Assembly (NCBI GenBank): GCA_030435675.1
Contig: CM059625.1
Location: 3,100,001 to 3,164,000 of the forward strand
DNA: 64,000 nt
Source: Steinernema hermaphroditum
Lineage: Eukaryota; Nematoda; Chromadorea; Rhabditida; Steinernematidae
Direction: 5' to 3'
The position numbers and the translations under genes are program-made. Shown in pieces: positions 14,401 through 25,866 of this stretch (position 1 is its first letter; every line of letters starts with the position of its first letter). The notes under the pieces are model-generated. The model saw nothing but the letters and a program-made list of their open reading frames with translations. It had not been told where the DNA came from and searched no databases.

Positions 14401-16067
14401 CTATACATGGAGGTACCCATCTACCCTCGCTTCAGCCAATAGCGGCCTTTCGAACATAGCACCTATTGTTTGTGCACATTTCATCAAAGGACGTAATTGC
14501 GTATTGAGTCAGCAAGAAGTCAGTGATCATTGACGCACTGTGTATTTTTGTAGTATAGGTTGTCCTAGAAGACATTGATTCTTAGCAAATCTTACAATAT
14601 AGGGACTCGAATGGGGTTTATTATGTATGTGGTATAACTGAGACTCAAGAAAGTAGGGGAATGCACGAAGAATGAATTTAGTAGAGTTTAAGAAGATCGC
14701 CCTTTTTTTATGGCGAATTTAGATGCAATAGAACGTCTGCTTGTGTCAACCATCAATGAGCAAGCTGTCGCGGTGACAATTGGTGACCTTGCATAATCAC
14801 CTGTTTTCAATAGATCACCGACTTTTCAAAGCGTATTCTACAATGCCAGTATAGGACCGAGTAGAATGCACTTCTCATTAAGCATATTTTCTTCTGATAG
14901 ATTCTCTATCAGACTATGAAGCAAAAAGAACAAAGCAAAAACTCACCACATCTTCATATCAATAGGTCTCATCCGCGAGATGATAACCGCACGATATTGT
15001 CTACCTTTTGTGAAATAGAGCAACCATCTCTGAGGAAAATGAAGCGATCACTGAGAAACCACCGCCAGTTGCGACCCCTTATAGCCATGTTGTTATTGGC
15101 AGTCGAAGCATCTACAGATGGGCGGGGTGTAGCAATTCATCCGAAATTCCGCGGAAATTACGTAGCTTTCGTGACACGGCGACGTACCTTGGCCCTCCTG
15201 TCTTTTCAGCTATGTTTCCTGTTTTCTGCGGTCCAAATACAGTGCATTGTGCTAACAGTACAAGGTTAATCTTAACTTAGAACGTCACGGATTATACAAA
15301 AAACACAACAAAGATCGTTTTTCAGTTTTGTGTACTTCGAAATTCAAGCGAAAAAGTGACGATTTTCCAGAACTTAGCTGCTAAGGTGCCATGCATAATA
15401 CAACGCTGCACACGGTTGCTAAGAAGAGTTTTGGAAATTATCGGAGAAACGTCATAACGCTGCAAATTTTCTAATTCGATGGAACTGAAGCAATAAATCC
15501 TCTTCGAAGTGCATCTGTGTCGTAATGGATTTAGCGTTATTTGGAAAAATTTAGAAGCTGAAAAGCCAGCGAAGAACTGCCCTTAACGAAGACCAGTTCA
15601 TACATGAAGACCAGTTCAGAATCGCGTAAGTAGGGTAGATTCTTCAAAATGCGCGGAATCTGCGCTATTTTTCCATATCCGCTGCACCTTATCAATAGGG
15701 ATAGTCGAGGGTTGACAGAGTTGAGCTGATCTCGTGTCCTCTCGCTCAGGATCGGAGTTCTTAGACAATTGAAGCGTTTGGGATTCGAATTGACTTGCTG
15801 ATGTACCAATTACCATCCACTGACGTGGTACGACGTTTTTCTAATTATCATACACAAAAGCTGACATTTCCAGACATGCAGTCTGGATAGTCATGAATGG
15901 GAAAGAGTAAGCCATCTAGATACGCCAGGATTTAAGTCAGGATCCTTGAAAATATGTAAAGATACCTACGATGATAGATTTAGCCGAAAAGCGATGAATC
16001 TGGAGCGTTTTTTGAAACATAAAAGCATCATAAACGATCTTAAGAAAGAATGAGAGAGGATTTTCGG

Positions 16068-16097
16068 GTCGGGTACCCGAAAGTTTCGGGTTCGGGT
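16068..16097. repeat. CGGGT-rich palindromic cluster
   Basis: Several CGGGT words occur in both orientations, including CGGGTACCCG and CCCGAAAGTTTCGGG, both palindromic. The cluster is a small GC-rich island in AT-rich DNA. Similar low-complexity motifs occur in many genomes, and no function is implied. Confidence 0.6.
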
Positions 16098-16742
16098 ACT
16101 CAACCCTGGTCGGCAATGATGGAAACTGCACTCTGAGAAGGCTGTCTGTGATAATTATCGGTATTTATCGCTCATTTAGTAAACACACAACACGTCAGTG
16201 TGCAAAAACAAATCATGAACCAGAACTAACTTTAAAAGTATACTCCAACCTGTCATCATCAAAGTATATATGTCGTTGTATGCGACAATATTCAAATTTA
16301 TGTTTCCCACGCACATGTAAGAAAACACAACTTTCTTTTGCAAGAAATTTAGTTCGGAAAGGCAAATGAACACATTTCAATGTCATCACCGCTCAACACC
16401 ATTCTCGTACTATGTGGTTTTTGAATTTCCAGAAAACTGACCGTTTATGTTTGACTTTTGCACAGCTAAGTTCGACATCCATCAAAGTGCGTTCCGAGGG
16501 AATGTGGTCTAACTTTTACGCTCAACTACCACTAATTCACTGCGCAACACAATTGCTTAATTTGCCATTAAGTGCCAAATGGCATCTTAGAAAGTACAGC
16601 ACATTTAATATTTACTGAACCGTTAACCTCGAATCTTAGAAATATGAGGGACATATGTCCGACTAACGACTATATGCAGTCAACATCTACATAGAAACGT
16701 CAGCATAACGATCGTTAAAAAACGAATGAGTCTCCAACGGAA

Positions 16743-16765
16743 GTGGCGCCAGGTAACGGCGCCAC
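16743..16765. repeat. 8-bp perfect inverted repeat GTGGCGCC
   Basis: GTGGCGCC and GGCGCCAC are separated by 7 bp. They sit at the edge of a GC-richer block of about 350 bp (16.73-17.08 kb) that has open frames on both strands but no recognised protein. The block may be a repeat insertion. Confidence 0.6.
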
Positions 16766-19700
16766 ATTTCAAAGGACAATCGTCGGTGATTACGACGATA
16801 ATGCGCAGGAACAATGGGATTCTCAGCCACACGTGTCCTACACCTATGGAGACTATTCGTAGGACAAGGCGTGGAAAACACAATTTCGATTGGGGGCATA
16901 CTATTCGCCTTGAAAATAGGCTGTCTGTAGTGGGAAAAGCACGCGGTGTGAGTCAGGATGGGTGGAAGCTGTTTTCGGCAGCAGACCGAAGACGAACATG
17001 GCCGGAATGCTAAGATGACATGAATTGCGAGTTTTCAGTGAGGACCAGCACCGGACGCGTGCTTCGGCATTAATACCAAATGGCAGACACCAGAAAATAT
17101 GGGTGCGCTTTGCGGAATTGACGGTTATGCATGCTCACTGCCTCATAACAATTCTATTCTTGTCTCAGACGCCATTTACTTGGAACTGCGTTACATCTTG
17201 AAACTGATGGTTGTCCACGAACACGTCAGGTTGAACCATGTTTTGTCGTAAAGGGCAGTCTAAGAATTGTCTAGACTCATTGTAGCAAATCCTGGTTTGG
17301 GGACAGGATTATAGCTGAAGACGCGACGAGAGGGCGATAAATATAGTTTACGGGTGATGTATACTAAAAATATGGATTATCTAAGATGAGATTGATGTGA
17401 AGTGGGTTCAACGAAAAGGACTTCCTTCAAAGTGTCAATTGACATCCTGTTACCGGACGGTCAAAATAGTTACACATGGCAGGGAACCAGCACAGAGCGT
17501 AACAAAGACAAACGACACATTTTGGAAGCTAGTTGGCCTATGATTACCTCGAAGGCATCAAAACATTGACCTCCATAAAAGCATGCTTAAGGCCCAGTGG
17601 TTCAAAATCGTCATTGTTTACTCAAGTGGCGTCACTGGATATTTGCCCAACATATGGAAAAAAGAAAATCTGTTGAGCATCAGGCAGGAATGTACCCGTA
17701 GAACTGGAATCTGGTAACCAACCAGCTGTGCCATATGCATAACTCAGTGCTATTTCTGAGCACCCGAAAATGTGATTTCCGGTGCTTTTGGATAATCAAT
17801 TAGCTTTGCACATTCTTGCAAAGGCAGCTGATATTTTACGGAATTATTCGTTATTTATAACCCAGGTACTCCTTACAGTTTCAACTGGAGCGCTTGACAT
17901 CCCTTGACTTGACAAATCCGACGACTGACCGTTTCGAAGTGATAAAGGACTGAAAGTCTTGTGACCGTTAACTGATTCCGAATAAAAATTATTACAATTC
18001 GTAGATTTCTCTGAAAAAAAAAAGAAAACTTGTCCATGTTCTGGGTACTTTGTGCTCTGGACGACCGAGAAACCTTTTGGATGTTTAATCTATTATCGTT
18101 GAATTCTTCTTAAAGGCGCAACACATACTTCATGCTCATGTACGAAGACGATCAGACTTCTCGGTTCATCACATTCGCTTCAGTTAACTTCTAGAGGAAT
18201 GGCTACAAAAACCGTAAAGGAGCAGCTAGAACAGAATTGAGCATCTCGTTAAAATTGCATGTTTCGTTGATTCTTTAACATTGAATCCAAGAGTTCATCT
18301 GTTTCAGAGTTGAAAAGATAGAATTAGAGGGTCTCGAATTTATTAAGAGGGCAACTTCCAACCAAACAAATTTTCCACATTTCCTTTTTCTCAAAAGCAG
18401 TCAATGAAACACCATCGGTTTTGCCCAAGACCACTGTCCTTTTATAGCAACTTAAGTTGAATTTTGTTAGCGCAGGACATCCAAATTGTTATCTCTTGAT
18501 CGAGTACCTTTCACCTGGCCATATTTGTCATCATTAATCTAAATGCCGACCTCCTAACCGTAATCCTTATAAGGCTGCACTCAAATTGTGAAAAACAAGA
18601 AACTTGTTTTTTTGTTGATATCAAGTTTAACTACAACTATAATTACAAATCACCATTCGATAAGAACTATTTTGCTCTCGACCACAAAATATATTATTTG
18701 CATCCTAATCACTCCACTCCACCTGACCTTTTAGCTAACAGCAAGGCATGGGATATGAATTTCCTCATTGCGTGTTGTGGCGCGATTCCTGTTTTTGCCC
18801 AGGTGAAAGGGAAAACAGTCATTTTTTCGCGTTCAACAAGCCTTTTTTCCGTCCTTTTGTCAACTTGTCTAGACGCCATAGAAGTCCTGCAAACGTGCTT
18901 AAATGGCTAACGGCTGGGTGAGTAGGTGTCCCTGTCGGATGACTCAAATGACTTATTCACGACAACAAATATGGCCCGATGAAAGATTAATGATCGGAAC
19001 AAAGGGACCCCCTCCGCACAGATCAAACACTTAAAAAGGTGCCTCATCGAGCGGTGCACGGAAACCCATGATTTACAGCATCGGTTCTTTGGATCTCAGA
19101 ATTAATGAGTTCCGATGAAGCGGTGCAGGTGCATCGACTATCTGCAGATGCAGTTCATGAATTAGGTATGAATCTGGCGTTTGCAGTAAGGATTCATAGG
19201 GATGCGCTCGTAAGTGAACGACCAGAAATAGCTGAGTCTTTTAGACTAAATACAACAAAACATGATTGTCCAGACAAAGGCAAACGATCACTGTCCGGAA
19301 ACATGAGACAACACGCGGATCACATCAATTTGTAATGTATTGTTAGGACAGACGAATATTGTCACCTAATTAAAAGCCAAACAAAGTGCACAAACATGTT
19401 GACAGGATGTCATAAGCAGACACACGGCACAGAGATCATCGGATGCTTAGAGCACTCGTACTGGGCACTTCGAAAGAGAATACCAATTTTGGGCAACAGT
19501 GAACGGAATTTGTTTTTGGGGAACAACTGGTCTTTCTCCGGGGACAACCTAATTTATCGCCAATAAAGTTTGGTCTTTGTTTATGAATCCAATTGAGGGA
19601 TTAATTTTGCACTTAGATTACAAGTTGCGCTCTTGGACACCACATCCCGTACAAAGAAACGTTTAGGAAAAATCGTCAGTATCCGAACGTGGCCGCTATA

Positions 19701-20389
19701 CTCAAATAAACATACTTCATGAACATGAATGAAACGCGTCAAATACACTCCGTAGCACCGAAACGTGATATCTTTTTAATGAAAACTGACCACGTATGAT
19801 CTCCCCATTTCGGAGATGAAACGACTTTGAACATTCATGATTTTAGTGCATCCATCCTATACACTTGTAATGTAAAGAACCTGTACATACGTAAGAGCCC
19901 TTGTCCATTACATTCCACCTGATGTTGGAGGTTTATATGATGATCATTTTTTGGCACCTCGAGATGGCGAAATGCGAAGTGATATACAGGCTTCTTACGA
20001 TATTCGTTGCGTGATCGACTGCCTATAATCACGTACATTGTTGGGTTTAACCTACCAAATGCCTATCGCTACTGAGTTCATCATATATCACAACATGAGC
20101 AAATCTAAAAAAATGGCCTTGTCGGATCATCATGTTCTGTTGTCGCAAGTTCTGTAAGTACTCTAACACAGAATGGAAACATCGCCCACAGCAACCATGC
20201 CCATATAGTGACTTCACGATGTTATTTCAACTTTAAGAAAACACAGACCAAAAGTGGAACAATGACCGTTGGATTCCCAAAAAGTTCAACGACCCGAAAC
20301 CGTATGCTAAGAAGTTGAGCCCCACAATAGCTCTGTATTTTAAGCTGAGAGATAGCGATTTGAATGTTCATGTAGCACTCTGTTAGCTC

Positions 20390-20500
20390 TATCTTATCAT
20401 CATCTGTGCTTGTCTGCCAATGGCGACACCAGAGGAAATCACTTAGAATAACATAAAACGGTCGAAAATTGGACCGACTCCACACCCCTTGTGTTCTATG
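20390..20500. repeat. Fragment related to the 59 kb miniature element
   Basis: About 100 bp here matches 58.99-59.09 kb in the same orientation. The shared core includes AGAGGAAATCACT, AGAATAA and GGTCGAAAAT in the same order and spacing. The terminal inverted repeats of the 59 kb element are not visible here, so this is a partial or decayed copy. Confidence 0.6.
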
Positions 20501-22202
20501 AACCAGTAGTCCATTTCTCCGGCTTTCACCCGAGAAATTGGAGACTGTGGTTCAGTCAAATAGTCAATACCGGGAACGATAGGCATGCATATACTATGTT
20601 ACGAAACTGCGACTTAAACCATCCGCTATTTTTCATGAATCAACCCAATATGATACAGTATCTTAGAGCTGTTTGTTCGCTACCTTTTGGAGTGATTCAA
20701 GATGGACACTGTTGAAGTTTTTGTTGTCAATTTTGATGGTTAGATTGACCTTTGTATAGTTAGACGACCGAAACACCTTACAGCTTCACAATACAGCTGT
20801 ACTGTTATAATTAGACTGCGTACCACCAAGTACAGGAAGCCACTCATATTGATTTTTTTTTGAGCCGTTTACATATTTGTAAGCGCAGTACCACTTATTC
20901 AGTGTAAACACAACTACCTGAAGTCGGTTCAGCAATCCGCCAATATCCAAGTCATCAACATAAGGAGCTGTCTTCTGAAATCGGTGGTCTGTACTGTTTT
21001 AAATTACGAATTGTATTCATAAAAAGATGGAAGGTGCCTTAGTGAAGATTTCTAATTATGTAATTTTGAAGAATGATAAAGGTATAAGCGAGAACAATTT
21101 GCTATCTAAAGCAGAGCAATCGACTGAAAGATACACGAACAATTTGAGACATTGCAATTTCGAAACACCTAACCGAAGGACGCACTTCAATCTGTGTCCC
21201 TATTAACACCAGAAAATCTATGTTAATGCCGTGACAAATGAAGCAATTTCATCATACATTCAGGCAAATGACTGTCTCGCAATAGGCATTGAGTTAAGCT
21301 CAGCATATGAAAGTACACTGTCGCCACTTCCCTTTTCTGAAAATGATGACTAGCGTGCAGCTCGCACCATATTCAGGAAAATCATAAAAGCACGACTCAT
21401 ATTCTTGCGTGATCGGAGATCCTAACACATTATTCAAGTCCAACGACAAGCAGTTAGTAATGGAATTTTTTAATATTATGACAATCCCAGACCACACGCC
21501 ATCATAATTAAAGCATAGAAATGACGACGCTTTCTCGGGTCCTGCATTAAATAGGGCCAAATCATCGTACTTGTCTGCCTACGCGTTTTGTCTTTATATG
21601 GATTAGCATGGCTTATAAAAAGACGTGAGATTTTAGGAACCGATTGGGTGTTGTGTTATATTTCAAGAGATGGATGCTGGGTGGGTTTAGATATGGTAAC
21701 GAGATGTTGCTAGATGACAGATGCATTGAAAGCACGATTCAATAACAATAATAACAAAAAACAAATACACAGTTTCTCATTGTGGCCTAAAACAATATTT
21801 ACTAGCCCGTGAAGGTTTGATCCATATGCAAAATTTGCCTTCTTCTGATAGGCCAATAAGCAAGGGTGACAGTGACAACTCACGAAGTAATATTTTCGCC
21901 GGCACCACGCTCGTGCGAAAGTCCAATTATTCAAAGGAATCCTGACCGAATTTTAATGTATCGCCATTGCCATAGTTAGACGATAATGGGTACTATTGAT
22001 CATGCATAAACGATGAAGAATAAGGGAAAAATAAGGGCTAATTCATTCTCAGTTAAGTTCTTCCAAGGCTCGCCAGTATCGACCTATGGGTTCCTTAAAC
22101 ATTAAGTATAGAAACGTACCCCTAAGTTGCCGGGAAATTAAAGGGAGAACGAACGAGATGTCGACTTCCAGCGAATTCTGTGATTACCTGAGAGGACACA
22201 TT

Positions 22203-22652
22203 CTACGTCATGTATGTCAGATCTCTCAAAGCTTCATTTATATAAGGATAGTCGGAACTGACTTGTAGAGCTAACAAGCGCTCCTGCAGTGAAAATTGCG
22301 TTGCAAAAACGCGAATAGCATTGTTCAATTCGCAATCGTTTTCACTTGGCCTAAGTTCAATGTGGACCATCTTCGGACTTGCACTAACGTTCAAAAGTGC
22401 ACCGCCTTTGCCACTTAAGCATTCCTTATAACTTTCCGAATCATCCAGTTCCTTCCAGTTCAAGCCTTCCAGTTCCACACAATTTCTTAATGTTATGCAA
22501 GCGTAACAAGGGCAGACCCGCTTAACCCAAAATGGAATAAAAGTTGAACTTTGTTTGCTCACAAATACTAGAACGTCTTGCACTAGAAACGTCATATTTC
22601 TGGGATGTAGATGAGCAGATTCCACATGCGTATACTTCTTGCAGAGATCCAT
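22203..22652 (-). CDS. Unidentified 149-aa open frame (weak)
   Basis: A continuous 149-codon frame, the longest in the gene-poor region. Its amino-acid composition is protein-like (acidic residues, few rare residues, Cys at scattered positions), but I recognise no domain, signal peptide or membrane segment, and no splice partners were found. It may be an exon of an unrecognised gene, a decayed transposon frame, or chance. The nearby plus-strand bases contain a short TTCCAGTTC triplication. Confidence 0.22.
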   Translation of the reverse strand: MDLCKKYTHVESAHLHPRNMTFLVQDVLVFVSKQSSTFIPFWVKRVCPCYACITLRNCVELEGLNWKELDDSESYKECLSGKGGALLNVSASPKMVHIELRPSENDCELNNAIRVFATQFSLQERLLALQVSSDYPYINEALRDLTYMT

Positions 22653-22909
22653 TAAAAGGCCTCTGTCAGTCGTAATCGTACCTCTCTGTGAAGCGTGTTC
22701 TTCTCAAAATGCGTTGTCAAAATGCTCCCACAGACGATCTTCATTAGTCATCGTCGGACACTCTGCTTCGGCGTTTGTCCCTTCGCTGCTTTTCTCTTCT
22801 CTGCTTTTCCCTTTCTCTACCAAAAACGAGATGAAATCCTGAAAACCGAACGCTTTGCACATTCTCTCAGTTCTGTATATTCCAAGTCGAAAGAACTTCT
22901 AAAGTCCAC

Positions 22910-22959
22910 ATCATACATCAAAACAAGGAGCAAAATCATACATCAAAACAAGGAGCAAA
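22910..22959. repeat. Two-copy 25-bp tandem repeat
   Basis: The 25-bp unit beginning ATCATACATCAAAACAAGG occurs twice head to tail with no mismatch, which suggests a recent duplication. It lies in non-coding DNA. Confidence 0.9.
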
Positions 22960-24622
22960 ACGGCTTGCTTGGTATAGCGCATCTAATCGAATTTGTAAGC
23001 ACAACTTTATAAACTTCAGAAAGGATGCAGAAAACGATAGTCGGTTTAGAAAGCCAACATAGATTCGAAAAACGATCTGTATTTGAGAGTACTCGCTCTT
23101 TTTTATAGGCCTTCTGTGTACATCATTCATCAAGTTCTTCCGTTTTGTATCAGCTTATCAAGTGTCTTCGTCATCATTAAAAGGCCATCACACTAATCGA
23201 CCCCGATCACCACGAATAGAATTGATGACCACAAGCCCACACAAATCTTCCCAACAAACTTGTTTTGCAACTCCGACTCTTCCGAGTGGCCTATTAATTC
23301 TGAAATATGCAACATGACACGTTTGGCATTTTCTGATCCAATTAGCACGGCACAAACATCGGATCAATGGCGGAAAAGCAAAAAAATTACGCGCGTGTCT
23401 GGCCGCACAAATTAGCATAGCCAATGAAAAACAAAATGACGCTGTCGACTTACATGTTGGTAATGAGAAATTTTGCTCAACTACTCAGCGGACAAGCAGA
23501 GATTCTTGGTCGTTGGTCTTTTGTTCTCACCAGATGCATCTCAAGACATGGGACGCTCGACGGCACTGACATCATTTTTACTCAATAAATTTTGGAGCGG
23601 AAATGTGAATGTCGGCCGGACTACGTCGGCGAAAAGTTTCAAAACAGACTGTTTGTAACATGGACGCCCTCCGCGTCACAAAAACGTTTTCTGACTCTGG
23701 TCATTAATATGTCAGTCAGACGGAGTCTATTTGTTTTTAATTTGCAACACTGTAAGCAAGGAATTCGGCTCTTCAAAGAACGGTTTGAAGTTATAAACCG
23801 GTGTTGGTGAAGAGCGATATACGAATCTCCATTTTACATCGTGCAGGGCTTGAAATGAGCCGCTATAAGGAGTTTGATTTCGATTTTCCGATTCAAAAGA
23901 ACTGTCTGCAACGCGGTAATGAAAGGGAGAGTTCGTCTGCATAATAATTGTGGATTATGGTTTCAATATCTCATCTTTTTACATCGAAGGTTCCCGATTC
24001 TGCTGTACCGTAATGAACTGCTGTTAAAAGCGTTGAGTATCTATCGGAGTTGAGTTATTACAGAGTTTTCCATTTTCATGTAATAGAACCACAATGTTTC
24101 TCATTATTTAGTGAACCTTAACAGCTGACTGCATGCCATGCTGGCTGCTTAAATCTCTTACATAGCCATGAATGATCTCTTGTTTTGTCACAAACGAGAT
24201 ATGTGTTTAGTTCTAAACGAGAACCTGTTGTGGACATAAGCATATCTTAAGCAAATGTCAAATGTCAAAAAATGAATGCATTCGTGCTTTTATGCAATAT
24301 TTAAAGCACAGATTGGTCAATATATTCGTGGATGAACCTCTTCGACGCATTTTTTTCCAATAATAGCTTTTCCTCTTACACGATCAAAGGCCCTGATTGT
24401 TGGGAAATAGAATATAAGCACAAGTTTTAGAGGCATGAGCAAAACTGCAACCTGAAAATGTAGATTACTGTTCCTGGATGATGCCACGAACAAAGCAATT
24501 AACTCTTTATCGCATGAATTATTTCTCACAGCACTGTGTTTGTGACTCCTCAATTTACCCTTCTTCAATGAATTTGTGGCCATACTCTGTCATCGAGCAC
24601 ATCTCGTTTGATGTGTTTTCCA

Positions 24623-24811
24623 TCAAAATCCATTTATTCCAGGCGGACATTCATCTCGATTAAGAGGTGGGGGAGGCGCTGAAGTGTGAGCCTGTTGTTC
24701 TCGGTATGCTTGAGTGGAATGTAAGAGGGCTTGATGTGTCGTCGATCTATTCTTGAAATCGACTTTTGCACCTCGAGCGGATGCGTCGGTGTCGCTAAAT
24801 GCATGAGTCAA
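24623..24811 (-). CDS. Small hydrophilic open frame (weak)
   Basis: A 62-codon frame with high GC at third positions and a proline run near the C-terminus. It lies divergently about 300 bp upstream of the secreted-peptide gene. No signal peptide or known domain is seen. It may be an exon of an unrecognised minus-strand gene or chance. Confidence 0.2.
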   Translation of the reverse strand: MTHAFSDTDASARGAKVDFKNRSTTHQALLHSTQAYREQQAHTSAPPPPLNRDECPPGINGF

Positions 24812-25107
24812 TTCGGTTAGCGCCTTCTGATCGGCGCCTTTTTGTGGGCGGACCGCTTAATGGAGTTTACCCGTCGAAAGCCGCATCCCGCAGACGTTCA
24901 ATGGTTCGCCCCGTGCGATAAGATGGTGATTTTTTTATTAGCCAGATTGCTGTGGGGCGGGACAGTAATTGCCGCTGACATGGTGGAACTGGGCGTTCAC
25001 ACCCCTTAAGTGACCAATTTCGTCGTACTAAAGTCAAATCGCAAAGGGCGCGGCTGGCACTTTCTCGATCGAGCGCGGTGCTTCCGGCTAACTCACCTAC
25101 TTTCCAG

Positions 25108-25437
25108 ATGTCCAACATGAAGTTGCTTCTTGCGCTCCTGGTCATTGTGTCTGTTGGGCTGAGCTTCTGCGCCGAAGAGTCCTTCGAAGCAGCCGACGGC
25201 ACAGAGAAGGTATCCACGGTTAGATGTCCGGAAAGCATAGTCAATTTTCAGGATTCTCAAGATAAGCGAGCGGGCCATCCTACTTGGCGTCAGTACGCGC
25301 GAGTTCGCCAGATCGCGCATGGTGGAATGCCCGTCCGTGGAGGGCCTTCTGCGTTCTGGGAAGGTTCGCGTCCAGGATTCGTGCGATTCATTCGAACTCG
25401 CCCTTACACCGGTGACATGGATCTCCCCTTCTATTGA
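25108..25437 (+). CDS. Small secreted peptide precursor, function unknown
   Basis: A 95-aa product from two exons, 25108-25209 and 25252-25437, with a 42-bp intron (GTATCC...TTTCAG, phase 0). The intron length is divisible by three and it lacks an in-frame stop, so the retained form would also be open. Residues 4-21 are a clear signal peptide (MKLLLALLVIVSVGLSFC, then AEES). A DKR dibasic site at about residue 38-40 separates a short acidic propeptide from a 55-aa basic tail rich in Arg, Gly and aromatics, ending DLPFY. The layout fits a neuropeptide-like or antimicrobial-type precursor, but no family was recognised. TTTCCAG directly before the ATG looks like a spliced-leader acceptor. AATAAA at 25548-25553 supports a real transcription unit. 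Confidence 0.72.
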   Translation: MSNMKLLLALLVIVSVGLSFCAEESFEAADGTEKVSTVRCPESIVNFQDSQDKRAGHPTWRQYARVRQIAHGGMPVRGGPSAFWEGSRPGFVRFIRTRPYTGDMDLPFY

Positions 25438-25547
25438 CAGCGCAACTGCTTTCTCTCTCTCAATCTCTCTATCGGATCGGTGATCGGTTTTCCTGTACGT
25501 AGTTAGCGATGTTTATTGGACGAGTCATAAGCACAAATAAGTAAATT

Positions 25548-25553
25548 AATAAA
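25548..25553 (+). terminator. Poly(A) signal of the secreted-peptide gene
   Basis: AATAAA about 110 bp after the stop codon of the secreted-peptide gene. Confidence 0.6.
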
Positions 25554-25718
25554 TGCGTTTGGGCCAGTTGTTGTGTAATTTTGTGCATTGTTTGGTATCA
25601 TGGGCAAGCAAGGGTGGTTACACAGAAAACAATGATCGTGGCCCAGGCAGAGGCTTCCTGGGTCCCTTTACTCAAGTCGTTATAGGCCGTAGTACAGTAA
25701 TTGCAATCGAAAGTGGCC

Positions 25719-25866
25719 TGTTGGGCTCAGCTTCTGCGCCGAAGAGTCCTTCGAAGCAGTCGGGGTCACATGGGTCAGCAGCCACGTCACAGGAAAGGTA
25801 TCCACAGCTACAGCCGGGGTCAGCAGCCACGTCACAGGAAAAGTATCCACAGTTAGATGTCCGAAA
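25719..25866 (+). pseudogene. Partial, rearranged copy of the secreted-peptide gene's exon 1/intron 1
   Basis: 25719-25759 matches 25152-25192 with one mismatch over 41 bp, covering the end of the signal peptide coding region. 25841-25866 matches 25207-25232 across the donor splice site and into intron 1. Between them a 45-bp unit starting GGGTCAGCAGCCACGTCACA is duplicated in tandem (25772-25816 and 25817 onward), each copy ending in the intron-derived TATCCACAG. Exon 2 and the start codon are absent, so no product is expected. Confidence 0.85.

Larger units (their letters stand above)
10656..25107. other. Gene-poor 14 kb region
   Basis: Open frames here are mostly short (mostly under 120 codons), lack recognisable domains, and do not link through plausible splice sites. 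The exceptions, listed separately, are weak candidates at 22203-22652 and 24623-24811. The stretch does hold a perfect hairpin (11363-11404), smaller palindromes near 16.07 and 16.75 kb, a fragment shared with the 59 kb miniature element, and a 25-bp tandem duplication (22910-22959). The first few hundred bases probably contain the flp-4-like promoter. No RNA gene was recognised. Confidence 0.5.

Noticed and set aside
14916..15269. 117-codon plus-strand frame in the gene-poor region
   Set aside because: Composition is not protein-like, with no domain, start context or splice logic.
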